Source: WTGJ01 sp965237765 | GTDB lineage: Bacteria; Chloroflexota; Anaerolineae; Aggregatilineales; Phototrophicaceae | Length of the DNA: 64,000 nucleotides | Assembly (NCBI GenBank): GCA_965237765.1 | Contig: OZ250157.1 | Span: 124,001-188,000, forward strand | Direction of reading: 5' to 3' | Part shown: positions 52,523 through 59,940 of the stretch, piece after piece | Numbering within the stretch: position 1 is the stretch's first letter | How the letters are laid out: the number at the start of each line of letters is the position of its first letter | Notes under the pieces: model-generated | Database searches by the model: none | Told to the model about the DNA's origin: nothing | Seen by the model: the letters and a program-made list of their open reading frames with translations, nothing else | Made by a program: the position numbers and the translations under genes

Positions 52523-52811
52523 ACCAGGCGCGGCGTTTTCGCAAAGACATGCCTTCCTGCGCGCTTCCTGAGCGCGAGGTTCGCACACGGCCACGGCCAT
52601 CGACATTGATGCTGCCTTCTTCCATCAACCTCTGAAATTGCTCTGGTGTGATGTCCGGTGCCGCCTCACCTCCAAATTTTTCCGGGTCCGCTCGCATATC
52701 AGCTTCATTATTTGGCGTCACTTCCGCGCGCTCGTCCTGTGCACCGGTTTGGCGCGTCACCTCGTCTTCGGGCCGCGCGGGGGATTCTGGCAAATTGTTT
52801 GACTCGACCAT
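52512..52811 (-). CDS. Small disordered protein of the ubiquitin-like island
   Basis: A 99-residue hydrophilic protein, mostly Glu/Pro/Arg/Gly and predicted disordered by composition. A short amphipathic stretch (TPEQFQRLMEEGSINVDGRGRV) is followed by a basic end (SLRKRRAWYVA). It is transcribed 24 bases after the E1-like gene and its end overlaps the Nudix start. No ubiquitin fold and no terminal GG are visible. It could be a target, an adaptor or an unusual modifier of the conjugation system; this is inference from position. Confidence 0.55.
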   Translation of the reverse strand: MVESNNLPESPARPEDEVTRQTGAQDERAEVTPNNEADMRADPEKFGGEAAPDITPEQFQRLMEEGSINVDGRGRVRTSRSGSAQEGMSLRKRRAWYVA

Positions 52812-52835
52812 CGTTATCTTCCTGAACCTCTTTAT

Positions 52836-53738
52836 CTAACCATCGTTGAAATTCGCCGATGAATCGGCTTTGGAGATCGTCGCACTCAATTCTTCGAAAG
52901 AAACGGGCATTTCCCTATCTTCCGATTCTCGGAGAGCCTCTCCGCATACGAGGCACTCAGGATTGCGCTCGATTTCGACCCAAACTACGCCTTGAGCCGG
53001 CGTGTTGACCCCCTCGAAGATTTCCATATCACGATTGGCGATGACCAGGGTATTCGCGCGCAAATCGCCGTTATCATTAACGCCGTGCAGCAATTCTGTC
53101 AGGGCGAAATATGATTGCGCTGCCGCCACGCGCACCACATCCAACCAGAGCCCCGGCTCCGCACGGAGCGTTTGCTCTTCGACCGAGAGACCGTAATCAA
53201 GAGCCGGCCCACTTGGCAATTCGGCCATATCCTCGCGCAGCTGCGCCGCCCAACACGCATAACACGGCCCTTGCTGCGGACGAATCACGACCACATCGCC
53301 ACCCTCGCCACGCTCATAGACACCCGCATAAACTGCGACCAAGCCGCGCTCCAGGCAGGCAGCGTTGACGTCAAATTTCGTGCGCTCGCCATCCACGCCA
53401 ACGATGAGCAAGTCCAACGCGTCCAATGCTTCATGCCGTTCCTGGATGCGCGCTATATGCTGCTCAATTTGCGCCTCCGGGTTGCGCTGGCGGATCAGCT
53501 CGGCAACTGCTGTAGCTTTCGGTTGACCGACCGCGCGCAAATCGCACACATGCCGCACGACATTTCCCGGCTCCAATACATCGTCGTCAATCAGCGTGAA
53601 ATGCCCAACACCGCTCATCGCTAAATTCAGAGCGACAAAACCACCCCCCGAACCGAGCCCGACTACGCCCACACGCGATTGGCGCAAATGCCGCAGATTC
53701 GCCGCCCCAATGCGATCCTCAACGCGCGACCAGTTCAT
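52836..53738 (-). CDS. ThiF/MoeB-type E1-like activating protein
   Basis: A 300-residue adenylating protein. The nucleotide-binding loop GVVGLGSGGGFVAL (residues ~24-37), LIDDDVLEPGNVVRH (Asp/Asn/Arg of the ATP site), GQPKATA (Lys) and IVGVDGERTKFDVNAACLERG are in family order. Two CxxC pairs, Cys159/Cys162 and Cys262/Cys265, form the zinc site. Cys128 in NAACLE is a possible acceptor position. It lacks the N-terminal E2 domain found in CBASS Cap2. Its ATG overlaps the JAMM gene stop by 4 bases (ATGA), so the two are coupled. Confidence 0.9.
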   Translation of the reverse strand: MNWSRVEDRIGAANLRHLRQSRVGVVGLGSGGGFVALNLAMSGVGHFTLIDDDVLEPGNVVRHVCDLRAVGQPKATAVAELIRQRNPEAQIEQHIARIQERHEALDALDLLIVGVDGERTKFDVNAACLERGLVAVYAGVYERGEGGDVVVIRPQQGPCYACWAAQLREDMAELPSGPALDYGLSVEEQTLRAEPGLWLDVVRVAAAQSYFALTELLHGVNDNGDLRANTLVIANRDMEIFEGVNTPAQGVVWVEIERNPECLVCGEALRESEDREMPVSFEELSATISKADSSANFNDG

Positions 53739-54970
53739 TCGGAAACTCCCCCGTTCGCAAGTTGTTGGAACGCTGGCCGTGCCTTGAGCTGCATTTCAAT
53801 CATGCTTATGTACGCACTGAGCGAATGATCACGAGACCAATGCCATTCCGGCGCGTGCTCGATTGGCTCTCGTGTTGACCAGACGCTGCGCACGCGCTCA
53901 AGCAGACCCTGATCCGTGTGATCCCGCCGCAATTCAATCACCCAAGCAGCCGGCGGGCTGTTCGGATAATCGCAATGGGTAGCTACCAGGAGATGGGTAT
54001 TGCTATCCGGCAACTCAACCACCAGACAGTATTCGAGCGGAGGAGTGCCATCGGTGTTGAAGTATAACGCATCAAAGGTGCGTTGATCGTTCTTCAGTGA
54101 AAATTCTTCAAAATCCATTCGCTGCGGATTGTGTAAGTTCCAAGGTAACTGCGCGAGGCGGGGCAGACTATCACACGCTTCTTCACCCACAACTTCGATT
54201 GCGGTGGGTGGTTCATACCGTCTCATCGCTTTGCTCAGGTACCAGAAATCGATGCGTGTATTCCTGCTTTGTTCATCAGTATGGGTGAAGCAATTGTGAT
54301 CGTCCAGATCGTGACGATATGTCGTGTCAGTTGGGAGGGTAACAATCGGTTGTAGAATGAATGGTAGCCGCCAATACATGTCGCGCAAGATTGCTTTCGC
54401 AGAATAAAAATCGCCACGGCTGGGCATGGTCATGCCGCTCGGTTGTTTATGCCAATCGCCAAGATGTTGCAAGGGAAGACGGCCCCATCGCTCATCTTCT
54501 TGATGATCTTCATACCAGTTTTCCGCCAGCCAGAGAAAACGGTCAAATTGGTCTTCATCACCCATCTGTACGGTGCCCCATTCACGAATGGTACTCTCAT
54601 CCGGCGCGATGGTGCCGAGGATATAGACCACTTGCACAGCAGGCTCTTGCCCTTCGCCATCGTAAGGCGGGACGACGCCGACCAGTGCCTCACCCGTTTC
54701 CAAATCTGGATATTTCCAGGCGCCCTTCGCCATCGCGTCCAACACCGATTTTCGGGTGATGATTTTATCGATTGTTGGCGCGATATCGGGCGCATACGCG
54801 ATATCATGCGGCTCCAGGCGGGTATCGTCAGGATTGGTGTGAGCGAAGCGGATTAGATAGCCACGCCAGGTGCGCTCAATGACGCGGACCGTATGGCGAT
54901 GGCTCCGCAGGACCAAACGGCTCAGTTCTTTGCCATTGAAGAAAAAGTGGTATCGATCCTGCTCAGGCAT
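53735..54970 (-). CDS. JAMM/Mov34 protease domain fused to an E2-like (RWD-type) domain
   Basis: A 411-residue fusion. Residues ~72-200 read as a JAB/JAMM domain: YPDLETGEALVGVV carries the catalytic-Glu position, and the metal motif is His174-Lys-Gln176-Pro with Ser184 and Asp187, exactly spaced as HxHx7Sx2D except that the second His is Gln. Residues ~280-350 (LEYCLVVELPDSNTHLLVATHCDYPNSPPAAWVIEL) resemble an E2/RWD fold without the catalytic Cys. It overlaps the E2 gene upstream by 8 bases and the E1 gene downstream by 4. Likely removes or processes a conjugated protein; the Gln may weaken zinc binding. Confidence 0.75.
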   Translation of the reverse strand: MPEQDRYHFFFNGKELSRLVLRSHRHTVRVIERTWRGYLIRFAHTNPDDTRLEPHDIAYAPDIAPTIDKIITRKSVLDAMAKGAWKYPDLETGEALVGVVPPYDGEGQEPAVQVVYILGTIAPDESTIREWGTVQMGDEDQFDRFLWLAENWYEDHQEDERWGRLPLQHLGDWHKQPSGMTMPSRGDFYSAKAILRDMYWRLPFILQPIVTLPTDTTYRHDLDDHNCFTHTDEQSRNTRIDFWYLSKAMRRYEPPTAIEVVGEEACDSLPRLAQLPWNLHNPQRMDFEEFSLKNDQRTFDALYFNTDGTPPLEYCLVVELPDSNTHLLVATHCDYPNSPPAAWVIELRRDHTDQGLLERVRSVWSTREPIEHAPEWHWSRDHSLSAYISMIEMQLKARPAFQQLANGGVSE

Positions 54971-55442
54971 CAGTTCGTCTCATGTCCTTCGGTACGCTCT
55001 CTTCCAGGCCTGGCCAATCGCCCGTCGCCTTCCAAGTGTAATACGCATAAAGCCACTGAACGGCCCACCCCACGATGGTCGCGCTCGTCGATCTCCCCGG
55101 ATTCCAGCCGTGTGAGACGCCATCCCTCCTCTGGAAAAGGCAAAGCTCACCATCGAGGTATTGATGAACCTTGGACTTGATGATTGGCTGTTCACAATAT
55201 GCCTCTGGCGGTGACGCGGGATAATCGCTCGGATGTACAATCCGCAGCAAATGAGAGCGTGGGTTATCCGGGGCATCCAAATTGATCTCCACTTTACCAA
55301 CCCAGCAAATCCTGTCTTTATGCTTACCGCTACTCGGCATATCCAGCCAGAACGTATTCCCGAACGCGCGGCGCATCGCTTTCACTTCAAATTGCAGGCG
55401 CTTGGAAGTCGCCTTCTTCGTACCCCACCAATTGGACATCAA
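54963..55442 (-). CDS. Prokaryotic E2-like conjugating protein
   Basis: A 159-residue stand-alone UBC-like protein. Seen: VEINLDAPDNPRSHLLRIVHPSDYPASPP (the beta-strand and YPxxPP turn), His93 and the catalytic Cys101 in GELCLFQRRDG, and a C-terminal helix VQWLYAYYTWKATGDWPG. These match the E2 domain of Cap2-like bacterial conjugases (HxYxxGELCLY, TGxWPG). It should carry an activated protein on Cys101 for transfer. It is upstream of and overlaps the JAMM gene. Tandem copy at 55452-55924. Confidence 0.87.
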   Translation of the reverse strand: MMSNWWGTKKATSKRLQFEVKAMRRAFGNTFWLDMPSSGKHKDRICWVGKVEINLDAPDNPRSHLLRIVHPSDYPASPPEAYCEQPIIKSKVHQYLDGELCLFQRRDGVSHGWNPGRSTSATIVGWAVQWLYAYYTWKATGDWPGLEESVPKDMRRTDA

Positions 55443-55451
55443 CCCAAATCC

Positions 55452-55924
55452 TTAGTGCTTCGCTTCTTCCCCGGGCCATACTCCCGTCGCTTTCCAAGTG
55501 TAATAGGCGTAATACCATTGAATGGCCCAACCGGCGATCGTTACCCCAGTGCCATTACTCGGATTCCAGCCCTCTTTCTTGTGTTTCCGGGGGTCATATA
55601 GGCATAGCTCGCCGGATGGATAAATATGATTCTTAGAACCGGGGAGCGGCTTGATCAATGGCCGCACAGAATACGCTTCCGGCGCAACGCTGGGATACTT
55701 TGGCGGATACACAATCTGCAATACGTGCTCGCGCGGGTTGTCGGGGCTTCGATATTGATATGCACGGTCCCTAGCCAGCTGATTCTTTTTTCTACTCTAC
55801 CAGTCTTATCCTCCCAACCGACCAATTCGAGCTGGAAGGTGTCTCCATAAGCGCGTTTCATCACCTCCACTTCAAATTGTAGCAGCTTGGATGTCTTGCG
55901 CACCGAGCCCCACCAGGCGACCAT
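55452..55924 (-). pseudogene. Second E2-like gene, frameshifted
   Basis: A paralog of the adjacent E2-like gene. The N-terminal part (WWGSVRKTSKLLQFEVEVMKRAYGDTFQLELVG, then VHINIEAP) is in one frame from 55924, and the rest (QIVYPPKYPSVAPEAYSVRPLI, GELCLYDPRKHKKEGW, YTWKATGVWPGEEAKH) in another from about 55740. The shift lies near 55741-55745, where one G (or C) seems missing in GCCCCGACAAC compared with GCCCCGGATAAC of the intact copy. The catalytic Cys and TGxWPG are intact. It may be a pseudogene, a sequencing error in a short run, or a frameshifted product. Confidence 0.75.
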
Positions 55925-56188
55925 CGCCTCTCCTATTTTCAATTCGCAATGTTAACGATAACCTTGCTCGCTTTCCACATACCCTCCCAAGAAGTGGGGT
56001 ATTCTCGGATTTCATATTTCTGGCATTTATTTCCCCTGTGTAAACATTTCTTTCCATCGTGGCAGCTCATCCTTCTCTGCCACGACTTTATGATTGCTCG
56101 CTGCGCAACGCCTTCCCACCCTACGGCGTGGATATTGCGCTGCGGCTCGCGCAGGATAATCCCATCGTCCATTAGCTAGGAGTTCATC
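55925..56188. other. AT-rich intergenic region between the E2 island and the Fbp operon
   Basis: About 264 bases without a supportable gene. It is AT-richer than the rest and separates the divergent E2 island and FbpA-like gene, so promoters for both should lie here. I see no clear sigma-70 boxes or repeats. Confidence 0.5.
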
Positions 56189-57196
56189 ATGCGCAAGATC
56201 ATATTCGTGTTGTTGCTCGGCAATGTTCTCCTCTTCGGCCTGGGCGCCGCCAGCGCACAGGACAAAGGCGAAACACTGGTCATCTACTCTGGCCGCGGGC
56301 AGAGCCTCATCGAACCCATCCTCAACCGATTTGCCGAAGATACGGGCATCGCCATCCAAGTCCGCTACGCCAATACGACGGAGCTGGCGGCCACCATCCT
56401 CGAAGAAGGCGCGGCCAGCCCGGCGGATGTTTTCCTCGCACAGGACGCCGGCGCGCTCGGCGCCTTGGCCTACGCAGAGATGCTCGCGCCGCTACCCAGC
56501 GATATCCTCGAGCGCGTCGGGCCTCGCTTCCAATCGCCCACTGGCTCCTGGATTGGTGTCTCCGGCCGTGCGCGTGCGCTGGTTTACAATACCGAACTGG
56601 TATCGCTCGAAGAGCTGCCCGCTTCCATCCTGGATCTGACCGGTGAAGAATGGCGCGGCCGCGTCGGTTGGGCACCGACCAACGCCTCTTTCCAGGCCAA
56701 CGTCACCGCCATGCGCGTCCTACTGGGTGAAGAGACAACCGAAACCTGGTTGCGCAGCATGATTGCCAACGACGTCTTGGTCTACCCGAGTAATACGCCC
56801 ATCGTTCAGGCGACCATCGAAGGCGAAATCGCCGTCGGTCTGGTCAACCACTACTACCTGTTCCGTTTCCTGGCGGAAGATCCCAGCATCAATGCGAGGC
56901 TGCATTTCTTCCCGAATGGCGACGCCGGCTCGCTCATCAACGTCGCCGGCGCCGCTATACTGAACACCAGCTCCCGACAGGGCCTGGCGCAGCGCTTCAT
57001 ATTATATCTGCTCGGTGCTGGCGCTCAACGCTATTTCGCCGAAGAAACCTTTGAATATCCCCTCACCGCCGGTGTCGAACCCACCGTCAACCTCCCGCCA
57101 CTCGCCGAAATCGCCGCACCAGATATCAATCTTTCCGATCTTGCGGATCTAGAAGGCACTGTGCGCTTGTTAACCGACGTGGGCACCCTGCCCTAA
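56189..57196 (+). CDS. Iron(III)-type ABC transporter substrate-binding protein (FbpA-like)
   Basis: A 335-residue extracellular binding protein with a signal peptide ending in ASAQD and no lipobox. The mature part begins TLVIYSGRGQSLIEPILNRFAEDTGI and shows the family blocks ADVFLAQDAGALG, WIGVSGRARALVYNTE and the LVNHYYLFRFL region with its conserved Tyr pair (YY) that contacts iron in FbpA proteins. AGGAG lies 8 bases before the ATG. First of an fbpABC-type operon; the next gene starts one base after its stop. Confidence 0.9.
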   Translation: MRKIIFVLLLGNVLLFGLGAASAQDKGETLVIYSGRGQSLIEPILNRFAEDTGIAIQVRYANTTELAATILEEGAASPADVFLAQDAGALGALAYAEMLAPLPSDILERVGPRFQSPTGSWIGVSGRARALVYNTELVSLEELPASILDLTGEEWRGRVGWAPTNASFQANVTAMRVLLGEETTETWLRSMIANDVLVYPSNTPIVQATIEGEIAVGLVNHYYLFRFLAEDPSINARLHFFPNGDAGSLINVAGAAILNTSSRQGLAQRFILYLLGAGAQRYFAEETFEYPLTAGVEPTVNLPPLAEIAAPDINLSDLADLEGTVRLLTDVGTLP

Positions 57197-57197
57197 A

Positions 57198-58880
57198 ATG
57201 GGCGCAATACGTTACTTCCTGCCAGACTTTCGCCGCTCAGCCGATGACCATTCGGCTGAGCGGCAGCTATCCTCAGGCGACGCTCTGGGCTGGCGGAAAA
57301 TCACGTCGCCATTGCAACTGAGCGCGCTAGCCGTCGTCGCGCTGTCGCTGTTGCCGCTGGGTTATCTGCTCTGGCGGGGGCAGGAGGCCATCGCCGCCGG
57401 CAATCTCGATTATTTGCTCACACCGAATAGCCTACGCATCATCGGCAACAGCCTGCTGTTGACCATCGCAGTTGTGCTCAGCGCCTCGCTCATTAGCCTA
57501 CCCTTCGCCTGGCTCACCGCGCGTACGGATTTGCCCGGTCGGCGCCTTTGGCTGGTGTTGGGGATGTTACCGATGGCCATTCCCTCTTATTTGGGCGCCG
57601 TGACGCTGAACCGGGCCTTCGGGCCCCGCGGGATGCTGCAAGGCTTGTTGGAACCGCTGGGCGTCGAGCGTTTGCCAGGCCTCTATGGCTTCTTCGGCGC
57701 CTGGCTGAGCCTGACGCTCTTCACCTACCCTTACATCGTACTACCATTGCGTGCAGCATTGATGAATGTCGACCCGGCCCTGGAAGAAGCGGCGCGTTCG
57801 CTCGGCAGCAATCGCTGGCGCAGCTTTCGGCGAATTACGTTGCCGATGTTGCGGCCTTCTCTGGCCATTGGCATGTTGCTGACTGCCCTCTACACGTTGA
57901 GCGACTTTGGTGCGGTCTCGGTGATGCAATTCTCCGCCTTCACGCGCGCGATCTACCTGCAATACACGCTACCCTTTAGCGGGCGAAGCAACGCGGCGTT
58001 GCTCTCACTCGTACTCTTGGCCATCGCATTATTGTTGCTGTTTCTGGAGCGACGCGTCTCCAGTCGCCGGCGCCATTTTCGCGATATCAGCGGCGCGCGG
58101 CGCTCGCTCAAACCAGTGCGCCTGGGCATCTGGCGCGGGCCGGCGCTTTTCTTCTGCCTGACCTTGCTGAGCGCAAGTGTGTTCACACCGATCGTGGTGC
58201 TCGTAACCTGGCTCGCGCGCAAACAACCGAATTACGCCCTGCCGCTTGATCTACCCACATTAACAATAAATACTCTTGGCGCGGGCGCGCTGACGGCACT
58301 AGTTGTCGCTGTTGCTGCCTTGCCCTTGGCCTATCTGGCTACGCGCTCGCCTTCGCCGTTGAACCGTGCCCTCGCTCGCTTGTCCTATTTGCCAAACGCG
58401 CTGCCTGGCATCGTGATTGCCCTAGCGCTCATCTTCTTCGCCACGCGCCACATGCTCTCGCTCTACCAGACATTTCCCTTTCTATTGCTCGGTTATGGAG
58501 TCCGCTTCCTGCCGCTCAGTGTCGGCGCTACGCGCAGCGCGCTCAGTAGCGTCAACACCCGATATGAAGAGGCCGCACGCAGCCTCGGCTTGCGACCCGC
58601 GATGGTGATCTGGCGCATCACGATGCCACTGGCGCGTGCCGGCATCCTGGCGGGAATGGCTCTTGTCTTCTTGAATGTCGTGAAAGAATTGCCAGCGACA
58701 CTCCTGCTATCCCCCACCGGCTTCCAAACCTTCGCCACTTACATCTGGAATTCTTATGACGAAGCTATATTCTCTCAGATAGCGCGGCCGGGGCTCATCC
58801 TCATCGCACTGTGCGCGCTGAGCCTCGTGCCCGTCTTCGCATTGGAACGCCAACGACGCGACGCGAACCGTTTCTCGTAG
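57198..58880 (+). CDS. Iron(III)-type ABC permease, fused two-domain (FbpB-like)
   Basis: A 560-residue permease with about twelve hydrophobic segments in two halves, each carrying an EAA-type coupling loop (EEAARSLGSNRWRSFRRITLPML and YEEAARSLGLRPAMVIWRITMPLA). The duplication matches FbpB/AfuB iron permeases. It is transcribed after the binding protein and before the ATPase, which starts 10 bases after its stop. Confidence 0.92.
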   Translation: MGAIRYFLPDFRRSADDHSAERQLSSGDALGWRKITSPLQLSALAVVALSLLPLGYLLWRGQEAIAAGNLDYLLTPNSLRIIGNSLLLTIAVVLSASLISLPFAWLTARTDLPGRRLWLVLGMLPMAIPSYLGAVTLNRAFGPRGMLQGLLEPLGVERLPGLYGFFGAWLSLTLFTYPYIVLPLRAALMNVDPALEEAARSLGSNRWRSFRRITLPMLRPSLAIGMLLTALYTLSDFGAVSVMQFSAFTRAIYLQYTLPFSGRSNAALLSLVLLAIALLLLFLERRVSSRRRHFRDISGARRSLKPVRLGIWRGPALFFCLTLLSASVFTPIVVLVTWLARKQPNYALPLDLPTLTINTLGAGALTALVVAVAALPLAYLATRSPSPLNRALARLSYLPNALPGIVIALALIFFATRHMLSLYQTFPFLLLGYGVRFLPLSVGATRSALSSVNTRYEEAARSLGLRPAMVIWRITMPLARAGILAGMALVFLNVVKELPATLLLSPTGFQTFATYIWNSYDEAIFSQIARPGLILIALCALSLVPVFALERQRRDANRFS

Positions 58881-58890
58881 AGATGCAGAC

Positions 58891-59940
58891 ATGACCGACG
58901 CTTTGCGTTGCGAGCAATTGAGTAAGTCCTTCGCAACGCAAACAGCTGTTCGCGATCTCACCTTGGCCGTCGCGCCCGGCGAATTTGTCACTTTGCTCGG
59001 CCCTAGCGGTTGTGGCAAGACAACCACCCTGCGCCTCATCACTGGCTTCGAACAGCCGGATAGCGGGCGCATCTTCATCGACGACGAGGCGGTCGTCGAT
59101 GAAGAACAGATGCTCCCGCCCGAGCGACGCAGTGTGGGGATGGTCTTCCAAGAATACGCACTATTCCCACACCTCACTGCACAGGCCAACATCGCCTTCG
59201 GCATCCAGGGAAATGCCAACAGCGGCCGCCGCGTGGCCGAGCTACTGGAGTTGATGGAGCTGAATGCTTTCGCCGCGCGCTACCCGCATGAGCTATCCGG
59301 CGGACAGCAACAACGGGTAGCGCTTGCTCGCGCGCTCGCGCCGTCCCCGCGATTGCTCTTGCTCGACGAGCCCTTCTCCAATCTGGATACGGCCTTACGG
59401 GCGCACGTCCGGAGGGATGTTCAGCGCATCTTGCAGGACGCAGGCGCGACCTGCATCTTCGTCACACACGACCAACAGGAAGCGTTCAGCCTCTCAGATC
59501 GCGTCGCCGTCATGATCGAGGGTCACCTGGCGCAGATCGGACCTCCGTCGGAAGTCTATCTACGCCCGGATACACGAAAAGTCGCCAGTTTTGTTACCGA
59601 GGCTAATTATCTCGCCGGTGACGCGACCGGACTCAGCGTCAATTGCATTTTCGGTCGCCTTCCCCTCGCGCGTCCACAAAGGGGCCTAGTTGACGTCATG
59701 ATTCACCCCGAACAGGTGGAGCTTCACCCCATTCTGCCCGACGACGCGCCGGCCGCTGCCCTGCCTGTTGTCGTCAGCTGGAATGAGTATTATGGCCACG
59801 ATCAGCGCATCGGCTTGCAGACTTCACATGGCGAAGAAATCGTCGCGCGGAGCGATTCGATCAGCAAGTTCCCGCCTCAATCTGTTTGGCACGCGCGCGT
59901 GACGACGCCGGTACTGGCTTTCCCGCGCGCTCCCAGTTAA
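58891..59940 (+). CDS. Iron(III)-type ABC transporter ATP-binding protein (FbpC-like)
   Basis: A 349-residue ATPase: Walker A GPSGCGKTTT, Q-loop VFQEYALFPHLT, signature LSGGQQQRVALARAL, Walker B LLLLDEPFSNLD and the His switch (VTHDQQEA). The C-terminal ~110 residues form a TOBE-like regulatory domain (VDVMIHPEQVEL). It ends in TTAA shared with the convergent FGE-family gene. Confidence 0.93.
   Translation: MTDALRCEQLSKSFATQTAVRDLTLAVAPGEFVTLLGPSGCGKTTTLRLITGFEQPDSGRIFIDDEAVVDEEQMLPPERRSVGMVFQEYALFPHLTAQANIAFGIQGNANSGRRVAELLELMELNAFAARYPHELSGGQQQRVALARALAPSPRLLLLDEPFSNLDTALRAHVRRDVQRILQDAGATCIFVTHDQQEAFSLSDRVAVMIEGHLAQIGPPSEVYLRPDTRKVASFVTEANYLAGDATGLSVNCIFGRLPLARPQRGLVDVMIHPEQVELHPILPDDAPAAALPVVVSWNEYYGHDQRIGLQTSHGEEIVARSDSISKFPPQSVWHARVTTPVLAFPRAPS

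Noticed and set aside
55939..56172. Short open frames in the gap upstream of the FbpA-like gene
   Set aside because: They lack ribosome-binding sites and family features, and overlap each other on both strands.
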